Part shown: positions 1-9,643 of the stretch, piece by piece
Layout of the letters: each line of letters starts with the position of its first letter
How positions within the stretch are numbered: the first letter of the stretch is position 1
From: Leeuwenhoekiella aestuarii
Lineage (GTDB): Bacteria > Bacteroidota > Bacteroidia > Flavobacteriales > Flavobacteriaceae
Assembly: GCF_004104055.1 (NCBI RefSeq)
Contig: NZ_QOVJ01000004.1
Span: 62,001-126,000, forward strand
Direction of reading: 5' to 3'
Length of the DNA stretch: 64,000 nucleotides
Translations under genes and position numbers: made by a program
The notes under the pieces: model-generated
Told to the model about the DNA's origin: nothing
Databases searched by the model: none
The model's input: the letters and a program-made list of their open reading frames with translations, nothing else

Positions 1-881
1 CGGTTGTTTATTCTTTTGATGATAACGTTTTAGATCGCAAAAAAGATTTGAGCAGCATTGATGCGATTCTCAATGTTACTCAGTTAGGTGAAAAAATGCT
101 GGAAGCTGAAGTTTATGCAGATGGTAAACAAGCTACTCTCTCCTCTAAGCTTACGTTTGTGGCTTCAGAAGCACCGGTTTTATACACTTATGAAATTGTA
201 AATACTTACCCACACAGCAAAACTTCTTACACCCAAGGTCTGGAATTTCACGGTGACACCTTATATGAAAGTGTAGGTGAATACGGGAAATCTGGCTTGC
301 TGAAAACTGACTTAAAAACTGGAAAAATCCTAAAGCGCATTGATCTTGCCAAGAATTTTTTCGCCGAAGGCTTAACAATAATAGATTCCAGATTGATTCA
401 ATTGACATGGAGAGAGAATCAAGGTTTTGTTTACGACTTAGACACTTTTGAAAAAACCGATACCTTCAATTATGGAAAAAGTAAAGAAGGCTGGGGTCTT
501 TGCAACGATGGCAATACCATTTACAAATCTGATGGTACTGAGAAAATATGGCTTCTAGATGCTGAAACCTATGCTGAAAAAGCATTCATTCAAGTGGTAG
601 ATTCTAAAAAATTACGATCTAAATACAACGAGTTAGAATGGGTCAATGGTAAAATTTATGCTAACAGCTATCAGTTTGACAGCATTTCGATCATAAATCC
701 AGAAACGGGTGCAATTGAAGGTGTTGTTGATTTGAGATCGCTCAAGAAAAAAATTAATTCTATAGAAGATGCCGGTAATGAAGTTCTTAATGGGATCGCT
801 TACAACCCCAAAACAGACCAGCTTTACGTCACAGGCAAACATTGGGACAAATTGTTTGAGATTCGTCTGATCAAGAAATAA
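1..881 (+). CDS. Glutaminyl-peptide cyclotransferase, 5'-truncated by the window edge
   Basis: The open frame enters from the left edge (codons in phase with base 3), so the true start lies outside. A short N-terminal beta-rich segment is followed by a beta-propeller of the bacterial glutamine cyclotransferase family, with the typical YTQGLEF and FAEGLT stretches and a conserved GKHWDKLFEI end. Enzymes of this family convert N-terminal Gln into pyroglutamate on exported proteins. That fits the many exported proteins in this window whose predicted mature N-terminus is Gln. The next gene begins four bases after the stop, so the two are probably cotranscribed. Family assignment is firm; the N-terminus and any signal peptide cannot be seen. 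Confidence 0.85.
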   Translation, partial: VVYSFDDNVLDRKKDLSSIDAILNVTQLGEKMLEAEVYADGKQATLSSKLTFVASEAPVLYTYEIVNTYPHSKTSYTQGLEFHGDTLYESVGEYGKSGLLKTDLKTGKILKRIDLAKNFFAEGLTIIDSRLIQLTWRENQGFVYDLDTFEKTDTFNYGKSKEGWGLCNDGNTIYKSDGTEKIWLLDAETYAEKAFIQVVDSKKLRSKYNELEWVNGKIYANSYQFDSISIINPETGAIEGVVDLRSLKKKINSIEDAGNEVLNGIAYNPKTDQLYVTGKHWDKLFEIRLIKK

Positions 882-885
882 TCTG

Positions 886-2439
886 TTGAAAAATCTACTA
901 AAAACCGGACTTCTATTCCTTGCTATCATTACTGCTACGCTTTTTATGAGTGCGTGCCGTGAAGATTTTGAACCTACGCGCAGTAAAGGGAACCTGAGTT
1001 TTTCTAAAGACACGGTTTTTTTAGATACGGTATTTTCAAATATTGGCAGCAGCACTTATCATTTAAAGGTTTACAACAATTCAACTAATCTTATCTCGAT
1101 ACCTTATGTCGGTTTATCGAAAGGCGAAAACTCTCAATATAGGCTTAATGTTGACGGCATGGCCGGAACGATTTTTGAAAACATAGAAATTTTACCCAAA
1201 GACAGTATTTATATTTTTATTGAAACTACTGTAGATGCAGCTATTCAAACCCAAAACAGCTTTGTATACACCGATCAAATTCAGTTTGATTCTGGTACCA
1301 ATCTACAAACCGTAGAACTGGTTACGCTTATTCAGGATGCGATTTTTTTATATCCCGAGAAAAATGCCGCAGGTATTAAAGAAACCTTAGAAATTGGTCT
1401 TAACGAAACAGGAGTTCCCATAACAGTTGAAGGTTTTTTACTAGAGGATGATCAATTGAATTTCACCAACCAAAAGCCCTATGTTATTTACGGCTACGCC
1501 GGAATACCTTCTGGTAAAACGTTGCAAATAGATGCCGGTACGCGTATTCATTTTCATGAAAACAGCGGACTCATTTTTGCAAATGGATCACGTTTAGAAG
1601 CAAACGGTGCTTTGAGTGAGGATCAAGAAGTTTTAGAAAACGAGATCATTCTTGAAGGTGACCGCTTAGAGCCAGCATACACCGAAGTTCCCGGTCAGTG
1701 GGGAACAATTTGGTTTACCCCCGGTAGCACAGCCTCTATGAATTATGTTACTATAAAGAACAACAACATAGGTATTCTCGCTGATGGAAATACCGGTGAT
1801 GTGAATCCAGATTTTTACATAAAAAATACACAGATCTACAATACATCAAGTATGGGATTATATGCCTTAACCGCATCAATTCTTGGAGAGAATTTAGTTA
1901 TTGGCAATTCAGGAATCTCCAATTTATGGCTGCGTTTAGGAGGTAATTATGAGTTTACTCACAGTACATTTGCTAATTATTGGTCTCAAAGTTTCAGAAA
2001 TACGCCGGCTGTACGGCTAGATAATTTTCTAGAAACCGACTCAGAATTGTTTACTTCGGCATTAGAGCAAGCAACATTTACTAACTGTATCATTTACGGC
2101 AATCAATCGCAGGAGATCAGCTTAGAAGCTTTGGCTACCACTGATTTTAATTTCAGTTTTTCACATTCCTTAATCAAATTTGATGATCCTTTTGATGAGT
2201 TTGCCGATGATGCCAATTACGACTTCAATAATGAAAATATTTATTTAAATATGCTATTCAGCGAGAATCCTGATTTTAGAAATTCAGCTATAAATTACTA
2301 CAGAATTGGTGATGATTCTGCAGCAAAAAATCTAGGAGATCCCAGCACAGCACTTAAAATTCCTTTAGATATTTTAGGAGAATCCAGATTAAATCGGGCA
2401 GACTCAGGTGCCTATCAAGCAACACTTTTTGAAGATTAG
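886..2439 (+). CDS. Lipoprotein with right-handed beta-helix-like repeats
   Basis: A TTG start gives a lysine-bearing, hydrophobic N-terminus ending in a lipobox (FMSAC, Cys near residue 24), so this is a predicted lipoprotein. Residues about 30-170 look like an Ig-type segment. The rest holds short irregular repeats rich in Asn, Ile and Gly (for example NNNIGILADGNTG and IKNTQIYNTSSMGLYAL), as in parabacteria-type right-handed beta-helix proteins of the choice-of-anchor Q group. No catalytic residues can be pointed out, so it may be a binding or structural surface protein. It sits between the cyclase (4 bp) and the lectin protein (3 bp), suggesting one transcript. Confidence 0.7.
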   Translation: MKNLLKTGLLFLAIITATLFMSACREDFEPTRSKGNLSFSKDTVFLDTVFSNIGSSTYHLKVYNNSTNLISIPYVGLSKGENSQYRLNVDGMAGTIFENIEILPKDSIYIFIETTVDAAIQTQNSFVYTDQIQFDSGTNLQTVELVTLIQDAIFLYPEKNAAGIKETLEIGLNETGVPITVEGFLLEDDQLNFTNQKPYVIYGYAGIPSGKTLQIDAGTRIHFHENSGLIFANGSRLEANGALSEDQEVLENEIILEGDRLEPAYTEVPGQWGTIWFTPGSTASMNYVTIKNNNIGILADGNTGDVNPDFYIKNTQIYNTSSMGLYALTASILGENLVIGNSGISNLWLRLGGNYEFTHSTFANYWSQSFRNTPAVRLDNFLETDSELFTSALEQATFTNCIIYGNQSQEISLEALATTDFNFSFSHSLIKFDDPFDEFADDANYDFNNENIYLNMLFSENPDFRNSAINYYRIGDDSAAKNLGDPSTALKIPLDILGESRLNRADSGAYQATLFED

Positions 2440-2442
2440 ACT

Positions 2443-4944
2443 ATGAACATAAAATTATCTAAGACACTTTTTCTACTTCTACTCTTCTTACTTAATATAG
2501 ATACTACACGTGGTCAAGCTCCAATATTAGAAGCTGATGCAGATCAAATTTATTGTCCGTTATCAAGTATTACTATAGCTCCTGATTTTGATCTTCAAAA
2601 TCCTGGCGGCTCTCCAATTGATGCCCTTTATATTCAGATTTCTTCAGGTTACGAAAGAGGAAGCGACTTTTTAGAGATTCCTAACCTACCTAATATTTCA
2701 CAATCATTTAACCCGGGCAATGCAAAGCTCACTCTTACATTTTCTACTACAATAACCACTGCAGAAATAATTGCTGCGGTCAGAGCAGTTACTTTTAGAA
2801 GCTCACGAGCAAACATAAGCGGCAAGAGAGCGTTCTCTATAACTATAGGTCAGGCTAATTATTTACCCTCAACAGACCACTATTATGAGTATGTCCCTGA
2901 TAATTTAATAACCTGGGAAGCTGCTAAAACTGCAGCTGAGAATAGGGTTTATTATGGTTTACAAGGATATTTAGCAACATTAACATCTTTTGAAGAGGCT
3001 GTTTTATGCGGAGAACAAACTCAAGGTGCCGGATGGATCGGTGGTACAGATGAAGCTCAGGAAGGAGTTTGGGAATGGGTTACCGGCCCCGAAGGTCTTG
3101 CAGGAGGTGTTGAGTTTTGGCGTGGTGGTCCTAACGGAAGCACCACAACGTTTGCCTATTGGAATAGCGGTGAACCTAATAATGTAAATGGCGGCGAAGA
3201 CTATGCTCATATTACCGCTCCGGGTATTGGTATTCCCGGCTCCTGGAATGATCTCAGAACAACCGGAGAGACTAACCTAGACTTTCAGCCTAAAGGTTAT
3301 CTTGTAGAATACGGTGGGATGCCCGGTGATCCATCACTAAAAATTGCTACCTCAACTAGTATCAGCATACCCACTACTACTGTGACAGGAGATACGCGCT
3401 GTGGCGCGGGAACTGTAAACTTAAGTGCTAGCACAACAGATGGGATCTTGAATTGGTATGATGCTTCATCTGGTGGAAATCTGGTTCATACAGGAACTAA
3501 TTACAATCCAATAATTAATACAACTCAAAATTTTTATGTAGCTGGCGAAGCTTTAGGTTGTAATACCGGTAGTCGTAAAACTGTTACTGCAACAATACTT
3601 GATGTTGTAGATGCAGCCGATACAATCACCATTAAAAATTGTGATGAAGACGGAACTCCAGACGGTTTTACAGACTTCAATCTTAATAACAGCATACCAT
3701 TTATTACTAGTGATACCGATATTAATGTTACGTTTTATCAAACCCGATTTGACGCAGATACAAATTCTGGGAATACTATAATAACTCCAGAATCCTATAA
3801 CAATCAAAACGGCAGCACAATCTATTCATATACCGAAAATGCAAATGGTTGCTTTAAAGTTTCAATTCTAAATCTTGAAGTTTCAACGACTTCGTTTCCA
3901 TCTGGATATAGTTATAATTTAACTGAATGTGATACAGATGGCACTGTTGATGGTTTTCAAAATTTTGACCTTTCTGAAGCTACCTCCGATATGTTGAGTC
4001 AATTCCCGTCAGGAAATAATTTAGAAGTTTCTTATTTTAGAAATGAACAAGATGCACTGCTTGCTACTAACGAGATTCTTCCTCAAAACTCTTATACAAA
4101 CGAAACTGTAAATGCTCAGACATTATATGTTCGTGTTGACGATGCAACATCGGGTTCATGCTTTGGAGTAGGGCCACATTTGCAACTACTAGTTGAACCC
4201 ATCCCAGTATTTGATATTCTAAACGAAGGAAAATTCTGCAGTAATGCGAGTTCTTTTACGTTAGAGACCACTAACGCGAGAGACGCTTATACTTATAACT
4301 GGACCGATGCTTCGGGTACGAGCATAGGAAATACAGCTTCTGTAGTGGTGAATTCTCCCGGGGTCTATACGGTTACTGCAACTACGGCTTACGGTTGTAA
4401 GTCAGCGCCTAAAATGATTGAAGTTATAGCCTCTGAAGCTGCTACAGTAGACATGAATACTATTGAAGTAATGACTGAAAATGAGAGCAATACAATTCGC
4501 GTTATTGATTTGAGTAAATTGGGCATAGGTGATTATGAGTTTGCTTTAGATGATGCACTTGGTCCCTATCAAGATGAGGCTGTCTTTAGAAATGTAGCAA
4601 TTGGTTTTAGAACGCTCTATGTAAGGGACAAAAACGGGTGTGGCCTGAGCAGTATTGAGATTCCGGTATTAGGGTTTCCAAAGTATTTTACACCTAACAA
4701 TGATGGCTATCATGATGAATGGGGAGCTGCAGGCTTGAGTAATACTAATTTTACCGCAATCACTGTATATATCTACAACCGCTACGGAAAATTATTAAAA
4801 TCATTAATAGATTTTGACCAAAATTGGGATGGTACTGTACGAGACAAAACCTTGCCTTCTGACGAATATTGGTATACCGTTTTACTAACCGATACGTCGG
4901 GAGAGCAGAAAGAATACAAAGGCCATTTTAGTCTAAAACGATAA
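2443..4944 (+). CDS. Secreted C-type-lectin-domain protein with T9SS type B sorting domain
   Basis: The protein has 833 residues. The signal peptide ends near TRG-QAP, giving a Gln mature N-terminus. Residues about 150-290 form a C-type-lectin-like fold with WIGGTDEAQEG, WNSGEPNN and SWNDL motifs. Several Ig-like repeats with 'C.TDGTVDGFQNFDLS' type segments follow. The last 85 residues (FTPNNDGYHDEWG ... NWDG ... Y.Y.V) are the gliding-motility-associated C-terminal (type B) sorting domain that directs export by the type IX secretion system. It is probably a secreted or cell-surface adhesin that binds glycans. The ligand cannot be read from sequence. Confidence 0.88.
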   Translation: MNIKLSKTLFLLLLFLLNIDTTRGQAPILEADADQIYCPLSSITIAPDFDLQNPGGSPIDALYIQISSGYERGSDFLEIPNLPNISQSFNPGNAKLTLTFSTTITTAEIIAAVRAVTFRSSRANISGKRAFSITIGQANYLPSTDHYYEYVPDNLITWEAAKTAAENRVYYGLQGYLATLTSFEEAVLCGEQTQGAGWIGGTDEAQEGVWEWVTGPEGLAGGVEFWRGGPNGSTTTFAYWNSGEPNNVNGGEDYAHITAPGIGIPGSWNDLRTTGETNLDFQPKGYLVEYGGMPGDPSLKIATSTSISIPTTTVTGDTRCGAGTVNLSASTTDGILNWYDASSGGNLVHTGTNYNPIINTTQNFYVAGEALGCNTGSRKTVTATILDVVDAADTITIKNCDEDGTPDGFTDFNLNNSIPFITSDTDINVTFYQTRFDADTNSGNTIITPESYNNQNGSTIYSYTENANGCFKVSILNLEVSTTSFPSGYSYNLTECDTDGTVDGFQNFDLSEATSDMLSQFPSGNNLEVSYFRNEQDALLATNEILPQNSYTNETVNAQTLYVRVDDATSGSCFGVGPHLQLLVEPIPVFDILNEGKFCSNASSFTLETTNARDAYTYNWTDASGTSIGNTASVVVNSPGVYTVTATTAYGCKSAPKMIEVIASEAATVDMNTIEVMTENESNTIRVIDLSKLGIGDYEFALDDALGPYQDEAVFRNVAIGFRTLYVRDKNGCGLSSIEIPVLGFPKYFTPNNDGYHDEWGAAGLSNTNFTAITVYIYNRYGKLLKSLIDFDQNWDGTVRDKTLPSDEYWYTVLLTDTSGEQKEYKGHFSLKR

Positions 4945-4950
4945 TAATAT

Positions 4951-5289
4951 ATGGCCTTTTTATTTACCTACGGATCGCTTCAGAATATCAAAATTCAAAA
5001 AGAATTATTTGGCCGAAAACTTGAGGGTAAAAAAGACATTCTAAAAAAGTACAGATTAGGAACTATCAAAATACCTGAAAATCATCCGCAAGCAAAAACA
5101 TATTTTATAGCTATATATACCGGTGATAAATACGATCAAATAGCGGGAAGTGTTTACGAACTACAAGACTTCGAATTAGCTCTTGCAGACGAATATGAAG
5201 GAAGCTCCTATGAGCGAAAAATTATCACTTTAGCCTCAAACACAAAGGCGAATATTTATTGTGAAATCCAAAAAAACAACATTGATTAA
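4951..5289 (+). CDS. Gamma-glutamylcyclotransferase-like (AIG2/GGCT fold) protein
   Basis: This small protein (112 residues) opens with FTYGSLQN, the substrate-loop signature of the GGCT/AIG2 family, and carries an acidic DEYEGSSYER segment at the position of the catalytic Glu. Family members release 5-oxoproline from gamma-glutamyl amines or peptides. The real substrate is open, since many bacterial members are uncharacterised. It begins six bases after the lectin gene, so it may be the last gene of that transcript. A 5-oxoproline-forming fold in the same run as a glutaminyl cyclase is curious but may be coincidence. Confidence 0.75.
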   Translation: MAFLFTYGSLQNIKIQKELFGRKLEGKKDILKKYRLGTIKIPENHPQAKTYFIAIYTGDKYDQIAGSVYELQDFELALADEYEGSSYERKIITLASNTKANIYCEIQKNNID

Positions 5290-5550
5290 AATGTTAATAA
5301 TTTCTTAAAATATTTTCAATTTATACAAGTGATATTTTAATATCTATAATTAAATCTCGTTTAATTTCATTCAAAACACTGCATATTCAGATCTTTAAGG
5401 AATTCCTCATCAATTTCATCTGAGAAAACTCGCAATACGTCTAACATAAAATAGTTTTATAGATAAAGTTCTCTTTTTTCAGGATAAAGAACACGCTAAA
5501 AAGACTAGTAAAAACGAGTTCAATATTTTAGCTGAAAATCTGAATTATTG

Positions 5551-6864
5551 ATGAGAATAACTTTAATACTTATTTTGGTTTTAATCACCCAGTTTACCAG
5601 TGCTCAAAAATTGAGCCATTTAAACGGTGATATTACTATTTCGCTTGAAGATGAAACTATAGACGCTACTTATAAAATCACAAATCTTCCTATAGACACA
5701 CAAACGCTATCTTTCAGGCTTAATGAATACATAAAGGTTGATGCTATCTATCTTAACGGAGATCGAATTGCCTCAAGTAAAGTTCCACAAAATTGTGACG
5801 ATTGTTTGATATATACCGTGCTTGTAGGGTGTGAAATAGAAATCAATCCGCAATCGGAACTTAAAATTGTAACAAGAGGTAAATTCAAAAAATTTGAAGA
5901 TCCTAAAGATGCTAAACGATATAAAGGTCAGCTTGTATATTCAAACGGTGTTTTAAGAGCGGGAAATACAGATAAATGGTACCCTGAAATTGTAAATAAG
6001 TCTAGTAATATTTCAGATTATATGAACCCATTTATTTATACTTATTCGATTACTGCTAATTGTGATACGTGTGATAAAATTTATATAGGAAAAGGCAAAC
6101 CCCAACCCAGTGGATCTGTTTTTACAAATAATGAAGTAGCGGGAGATCTGGTTCTTTTGGCAGGTGATTTAAATTATCAGACAGGTAAATATGCTAATTA
6201 TATAAATGTACCCGAAAAAGATATCCCGCAACTGGAAGCTAAATTTGCTAAAACTCGCGGATTTTTAGAAGAATTGACACAGGTTTCTGATGATGATAAA
6301 GTCGTATATGCTCAAATAAGTTCTCCAGTTTATGGTAATGAGAGCACCTATAATACTATCATCAATACAGCTCAAAATGTTGATTCTGATAAAATTGACT
6401 ATGCTATTAAAGAGAGTGACGCATACTATTACTTAGCAAGTAACTTTAAGCCTGAAAATCAATTAGATAAAATGCTTTTACAATCACTAGCTAAATATGT
6501 AAAACTTAAATATCTTAAAAAATACAACCCTAATCAGTACAATTCACTCAACAGCTATCTTACTAAAAATGCTGTTACAACCACGCCTACCACAGATCAA
6601 ACTCGTCTACAAGCACTTCTCATAACACCTCAGCAATTTGTGGATCTCGAAAATGCAATTGGTGAAGTTGAAATGTCTCGCTTCATCAGTAATATGTTTC
6701 AAAATCTAAAAGTAGGTAAACGCAGTCTACAAGCTTTTACCGATAGTATGAACCAAATAACAGAGAGAACAGATTATATCAACCAATTTGAAAAAGAGCT
6801 CGTTAATCAGTTTGAAATGAGATCTATCATACCTGTTAGTGAAGAAGTTATTACAGAATATTAA
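5551..6864 (+). CDS. Exported protein of unknown function, possibly M1-peptidase-like without a visible active site
   Basis: The ATG at 5551 is preferred over an in-frame TTG one codon earlier. A clear signal peptide ends at FTSA-QKLS, leaving a Gln mature N-terminus. Residues 20-120 are beta-rich with alternating hydrophobics and resemble the N-terminal domain of M1-type aminopeptidases. Residues about 240-430 are helical. I see no HExxH zinc motif and no GxMEN-like loop, so it is not an active M1 enzyme as read. Two CxxC pairs (CDDC near residue 80, CDTC near 175) are unusual for an exported flavobacterial protein. It stands alone, closed by a strong hairpin terminator. Confidence 0.6.
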   Translation: MRITLILILVLITQFTSAQKLSHLNGDITISLEDETIDATYKITNLPIDTQTLSFRLNEYIKVDAIYLNGDRIASSKVPQNCDDCLIYTVLVGCEIEINPQSELKIVTRGKFKKFEDPKDAKRYKGQLVYSNGVLRAGNTDKWYPEIVNKSSNISDYMNPFIYTYSITANCDTCDKIYIGKGKPQPSGSVFTNNEVAGDLVLLAGDLNYQTGKYANYINVPEKDIPQLEAKFAKTRGFLEELTQVSDDDKVVYAQISSPVYGNESTYNTIINTAQNVDSDKIDYAIKESDAYYYLASNFKPENQLDKMLLQSLAKYVKLKYLKKYNPNQYNSLNSYLTKNAVTTTPTTDQTRLQALLITPQQFVDLENAIGEVEMSRFISNMFQNLKVGKRSLQAFTDSMNQITERTDYINQFEKELVNQFEMRSIIPVSEEVITEY

Positions 6865-6897
6865 TATTTAGAATATCTTCAATAATATCTAAATTGT

Positions 6898-6928
6898 GGC
6901 GCTATTTATAACATAATAGCGCCTTTTT
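6898..6928 (+). terminator. Rho-independent terminator after the exported unknown protein
   Basis: A perfect 9-bp stem (GGCGCTATT / AATAGCGCC) with an 8-base loop is followed by five T. It lies 34 bp past the stop of the upstream gene. Confidence 0.85.
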
Positions 6929-7006
6929 GTATTTTTGATTCCGCTGCACTCTTGTAAATCACTTCTATCCTATTATATTCGTTCTTTAATCTCAAAATTC
7001 TTCATA

Positions 7007-7702
7007 TTGATTTCTCAAAAGACTAAAATACCGGTAAAAGCACTCATCTTTGATATGGATGGGACGATGATTGATAATATGATGATTCACCACCGTGCTT
7101 GGCAAAAAAAGCTGAAAGAATTAGGTCTTGATATGACGCTTGAAGAAGTGAAACGGGACATACACGGAGTGAACAACGAAATCATTCGCCGCTTATTTGG
7201 TGATCGTTATACCGATGAGGAAGTGGCTCAGATCGCTTGGGATAAAGAAGCTGCCTATCGCGAGATCTATGCTGACCAAATAAAATTGCTTCCGGGTTTG
7301 CAGGAGTTTCTTGATAATGCTAAAAAACTAGGTATCCCAATGGGTATTGGTACTGCCGCGCCTAAGGAGAATGCAGAGTTCGCTATAGAAGCCTTGAAGC
7401 TTCAGCCATTTTTTAAAACAGTTGTACATTCAGATATGGTAGCGCGTGGTAAACCTGACCCGCAAGTATTTGAAATGGTAGCAGACGATCTAGCTATCAA
7501 ACTTGAAGAATGTTTGGTTTTTGAAGACAGTCCTACCGGAGCACAGGCTGCTGCTAACGGAAAATCAAAATCAATTGTGCTTACCACTACACACACTCAG
7601 AACGAATTTTCAGCAATAAACGGAATTCAAAACTTCATGGCAGATTACAACAATATCAATTTGTACAAAGCAGAAGATGAGAGCTTTTATCTTCGGTTTT
7701 AA
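7007..7702 (+). CDS. HAD-superfamily phosphatase, beta-phosphoglucomutase-like subgroup
   Basis: Motif I is FDMDGTMID near residue 15, with the nucleophile and acid/base Asp pair. A helical cap domain follows (residues about 25-90). Motif II Thr is in GIGTAAP, motif III Lys in RGKPDP, and motif IV acids are in VFEDSPTG. The subfamily hydrolyses or transfers phosphate on sugar phosphates and similar small metabolites. The start is uncertain: the frame is open back to a TTG at 6935, directly after the terminator, but there is no ATG before the catalytic motif. The TTG at 7007 gives the normal family length. It stands alone. Confidence 0.8.
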   Translation: MISQKTKIPVKALIFDMDGTMIDNMMIHHRAWQKKLKELGLDMTLEEVKRDIHGVNNEIIRRLFGDRYTDEEVAQIAWDKEAAYREIYADQIKLLPGLQEFLDNAKKLGIPMGIGTAAPKENAEFAIEALKLQPFFKTVVHSDMVARGKPDPQVFEMVADDLAIKLEECLVFEDSPTGAQAAANGKSKSIVLTTTHTQNEFSAINGIQNFMADYNNINLYKAEDESFYLRF

Positions 7703-7866
7703 AATTTCAGCAAAAAGGTTTTTCAAATTATTATAATGTCTTTATCTGAGTCATAATCAAATTGGTGGATGATGATACTTCTTAAATTTTCAGCAAGCAT
7801 TTATGCGTTTTAATTTCGATTATCAAGTAAAAGTGTATTTTTAGGGCAATAAAATAATAACCCTCT

Positions 7867-8913
7867 ATGAAAAAAATAATGTGGATGACCGGAGTACTTG
7901 CAAGTATTCTTCTTGTAAAGTGCGGTCCTAAAATGAATGAATCTTCTAACCGTTCTGGTAAAAGTGTAGATCTAACAAATGTTGATCCAATGCCTTTTGC
8001 TGAAAGTATTACAGCAGACGAGTTAAAAGAAATGCTTTATGTGTATGCTTCTGACGAATTTGAAGGTCGTAATACTGGTGAACCAGGACAGAAAAAAGCT
8101 GCAGAATATCTTAAAGATTTTTACGTAAGTCAAGAAATACCATCTGCAATAGACAGCACCTATTTTCAGACAGTACCAGAAAGCTTTTTTAGAGCAGGAA
8201 GCGGTATAAAAGCATCTGAAAATGTTGTTGCTTATATTAAGGGTAGTACTAAGCCTGAAGAATACATTGTTATTTCAGCACATTTAGATCACGTAGGTGT
8301 TCGTGATGATGGTGAAGTATTTAATGGTGCAGATGATGATGGTTCTGGTACGGTAGGTGTATTAGAGATCGCTGAAGCATTTAACAAAGCTGTAGAAGCT
8401 GGTTACAGACCCCAACGTTCTATCGTTTTCTTACATGTAACAGGTGAAGAGAAAGGCTTATACGGCTCTAGCTATTATGCTGAGAATCCTATTTTCCCTA
8501 TCGCAAATACAGTAGCCGACTTAAATATTGACATGATTGGTCGTGTTGATGATGCACACGCAGATAATGAAAATTACATCTATTTAATAGGTTCTGACAA
8601 ATTGAGTACGGAGTTAGACAGCATTTCTACTGCTGTTAATAACAAGTATATGAACATTGATCTGGATTATACTTATAATGATGAGAACGATCCTAATCGT
8701 TTTTATTACCGTTCTGACCATTACAACTTTGCTAAGCAAGGTGTGCCTATCATCTTTTACTTTAATGGTACTCACGCAGATTACCATAAAGTTTCTGATA
8801 CTCCAGATAAAATCAACTATCCTATGCTTGCAAAACGTGCACAACTTGTGTTTTTAACTGCCTGGGAATTAGCGAACCGCGAAGACCGAATTGTAGTTGA
8901 TAAAACTCCGTAA
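7867..8913 (+). CDS. M28-family metallopeptidase, lipoprotein
   Basis: A lipobox (LVKC, Cys near 19) marks a lipoprotein. The catalytic domain shows the M28 zinc ligands in order: HLDH (His139, Asp141), GADDDGSG (Asp156-158), GEEKGLYGS (Glu pair near 194), NIDMIGR (Asp222) and a C-terminal YHKVSDTPDK His. Family members are aminopeptidases or carboxypeptidases that use two zinc ions. Periplasmic peptide trimming is likely. It is monocistronic, with its own hairpin terminator. Confidence 0.88.
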   Translation: MKKIMWMTGVLASILLVKCGPKMNESSNRSGKSVDLTNVDPMPFAESITADELKEMLYVYASDEFEGRNTGEPGQKKAAEYLKDFYVSQEIPSAIDSTYFQTVPESFFRAGSGIKASENVVAYIKGSTKPEEYIVISAHLDHVGVRDDGEVFNGADDDGSGTVGVLEIAEAFNKAVEAGYRPQRSIVFLHVTGEEKGLYGSSYYAENPIFPIANTVADLNIDMIGRVDDAHADNENYIYLIGSDKLSTELDSISTAVNNKYMNIDLDYTYNDENDPNRFYYRSDHYNFAKQGVPIIFYFNGTHADYHKVSDTPDKINYPMLAKRAQLVFLTAWELANREDRIVVDKTP

Positions 8914-8958
8914 TACTTGGTAAAATGATTATCTCGATTATTGAGTAAAAATTTTAAA

Positions 8959-8990
8959 AGAGCCTCTTCTATTTGGAGGCTCTTTTTTTA
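8959..8990 (+). terminator. Terminator of the M28 peptidase gene
   Basis: An 8-bp stem (AGAGCCTC / GAGGCTCT) with a 9-base loop is followed by an uninterrupted T run. Confidence 0.85.
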
Positions 8991-9036
8991 TTTAAAACCT
9001 AATTTTATCACAACAACCATTTCCTATTAACGAATT

Positions 9037-9642
9037 ATGAAATACTGGATTGATAAAATCTTACATTTTAAAAGCGAAAGCGTTACGCTTATTCCTTTAA
9101 AAGCAGAGCATAAAGACGGACTTCTAAAAGCAGCTTCAGACGGTAAACTCTGGGAATTGTGGTATACTTCTGTTCCTGATGCAAATTAAATAGATACTTA
9201 TATTGCTACTGCTTTAGACCAAAAAGAAAAGGGGCTAGAATATCCGTTCACCATAATAGATACACAAACTGAAGCGATTATAGGTTGTACCCGTTTCTAC
9301 AATTTACAACCGCAGCACAGACGGCTGGAAATAGGATATACCTGGTATGCTAAAAGTTATCAACGCTCTGCTGCAAATACACAATGTAAGTATTTGCTAT
9401 TACAATACGCATTTGAAGAATTGAACTGCATCGCTGTACAAATCGTCACCAACTGGTTTAATATAAAATCTCGAGAAGCCATTGCGCGTCTTGGTGCAAA
9501 ACAGGATGGTATTCTGCGCAATCATCGTCTTAATGCAGACGGAAGCTATCGCGATACTGTTGTTTTTTCTATTACAGACCATGAGTGGATTGGTGTAAAG
9601 AAAACTTTAGATTATAAATTAAATCTCTATAAAAACTTGTGA
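9037..9642 (+). pseudogene. GNAT (RimJ/RimL-type) N-acetyltransferase gene with one in-frame stop
   Basis: From the ATG at 9037 a single frame reads a complete GNAT protein of about 200 residues, interrupted only by TAA at 9187-9189. Before the stop it reads LWELWYTSVPDAN and after it IDTYIATALDQKEKG, as in intact relatives. A CAA (Gln) codon is the obvious ancestor, one C-to-T change away. The acetyl-CoA-binding region (YTWYAKSYQRS ... LLQYAFEELNC) and the C-terminal NWFNIKSREAIARLGAKQDG motif are intact, so the lesion is recent or a sequencing error. The downstream DUF1697 gene starts two bases after its stop. Confidence 0.8.
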
Positions 9643-9643
9643 T

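Noticed and set aside
9181-9195. Frameshift as the cause of the broken acetyltransferase
   Set aside because: The same frame continues on both sides of the stop; only one base needs to change.
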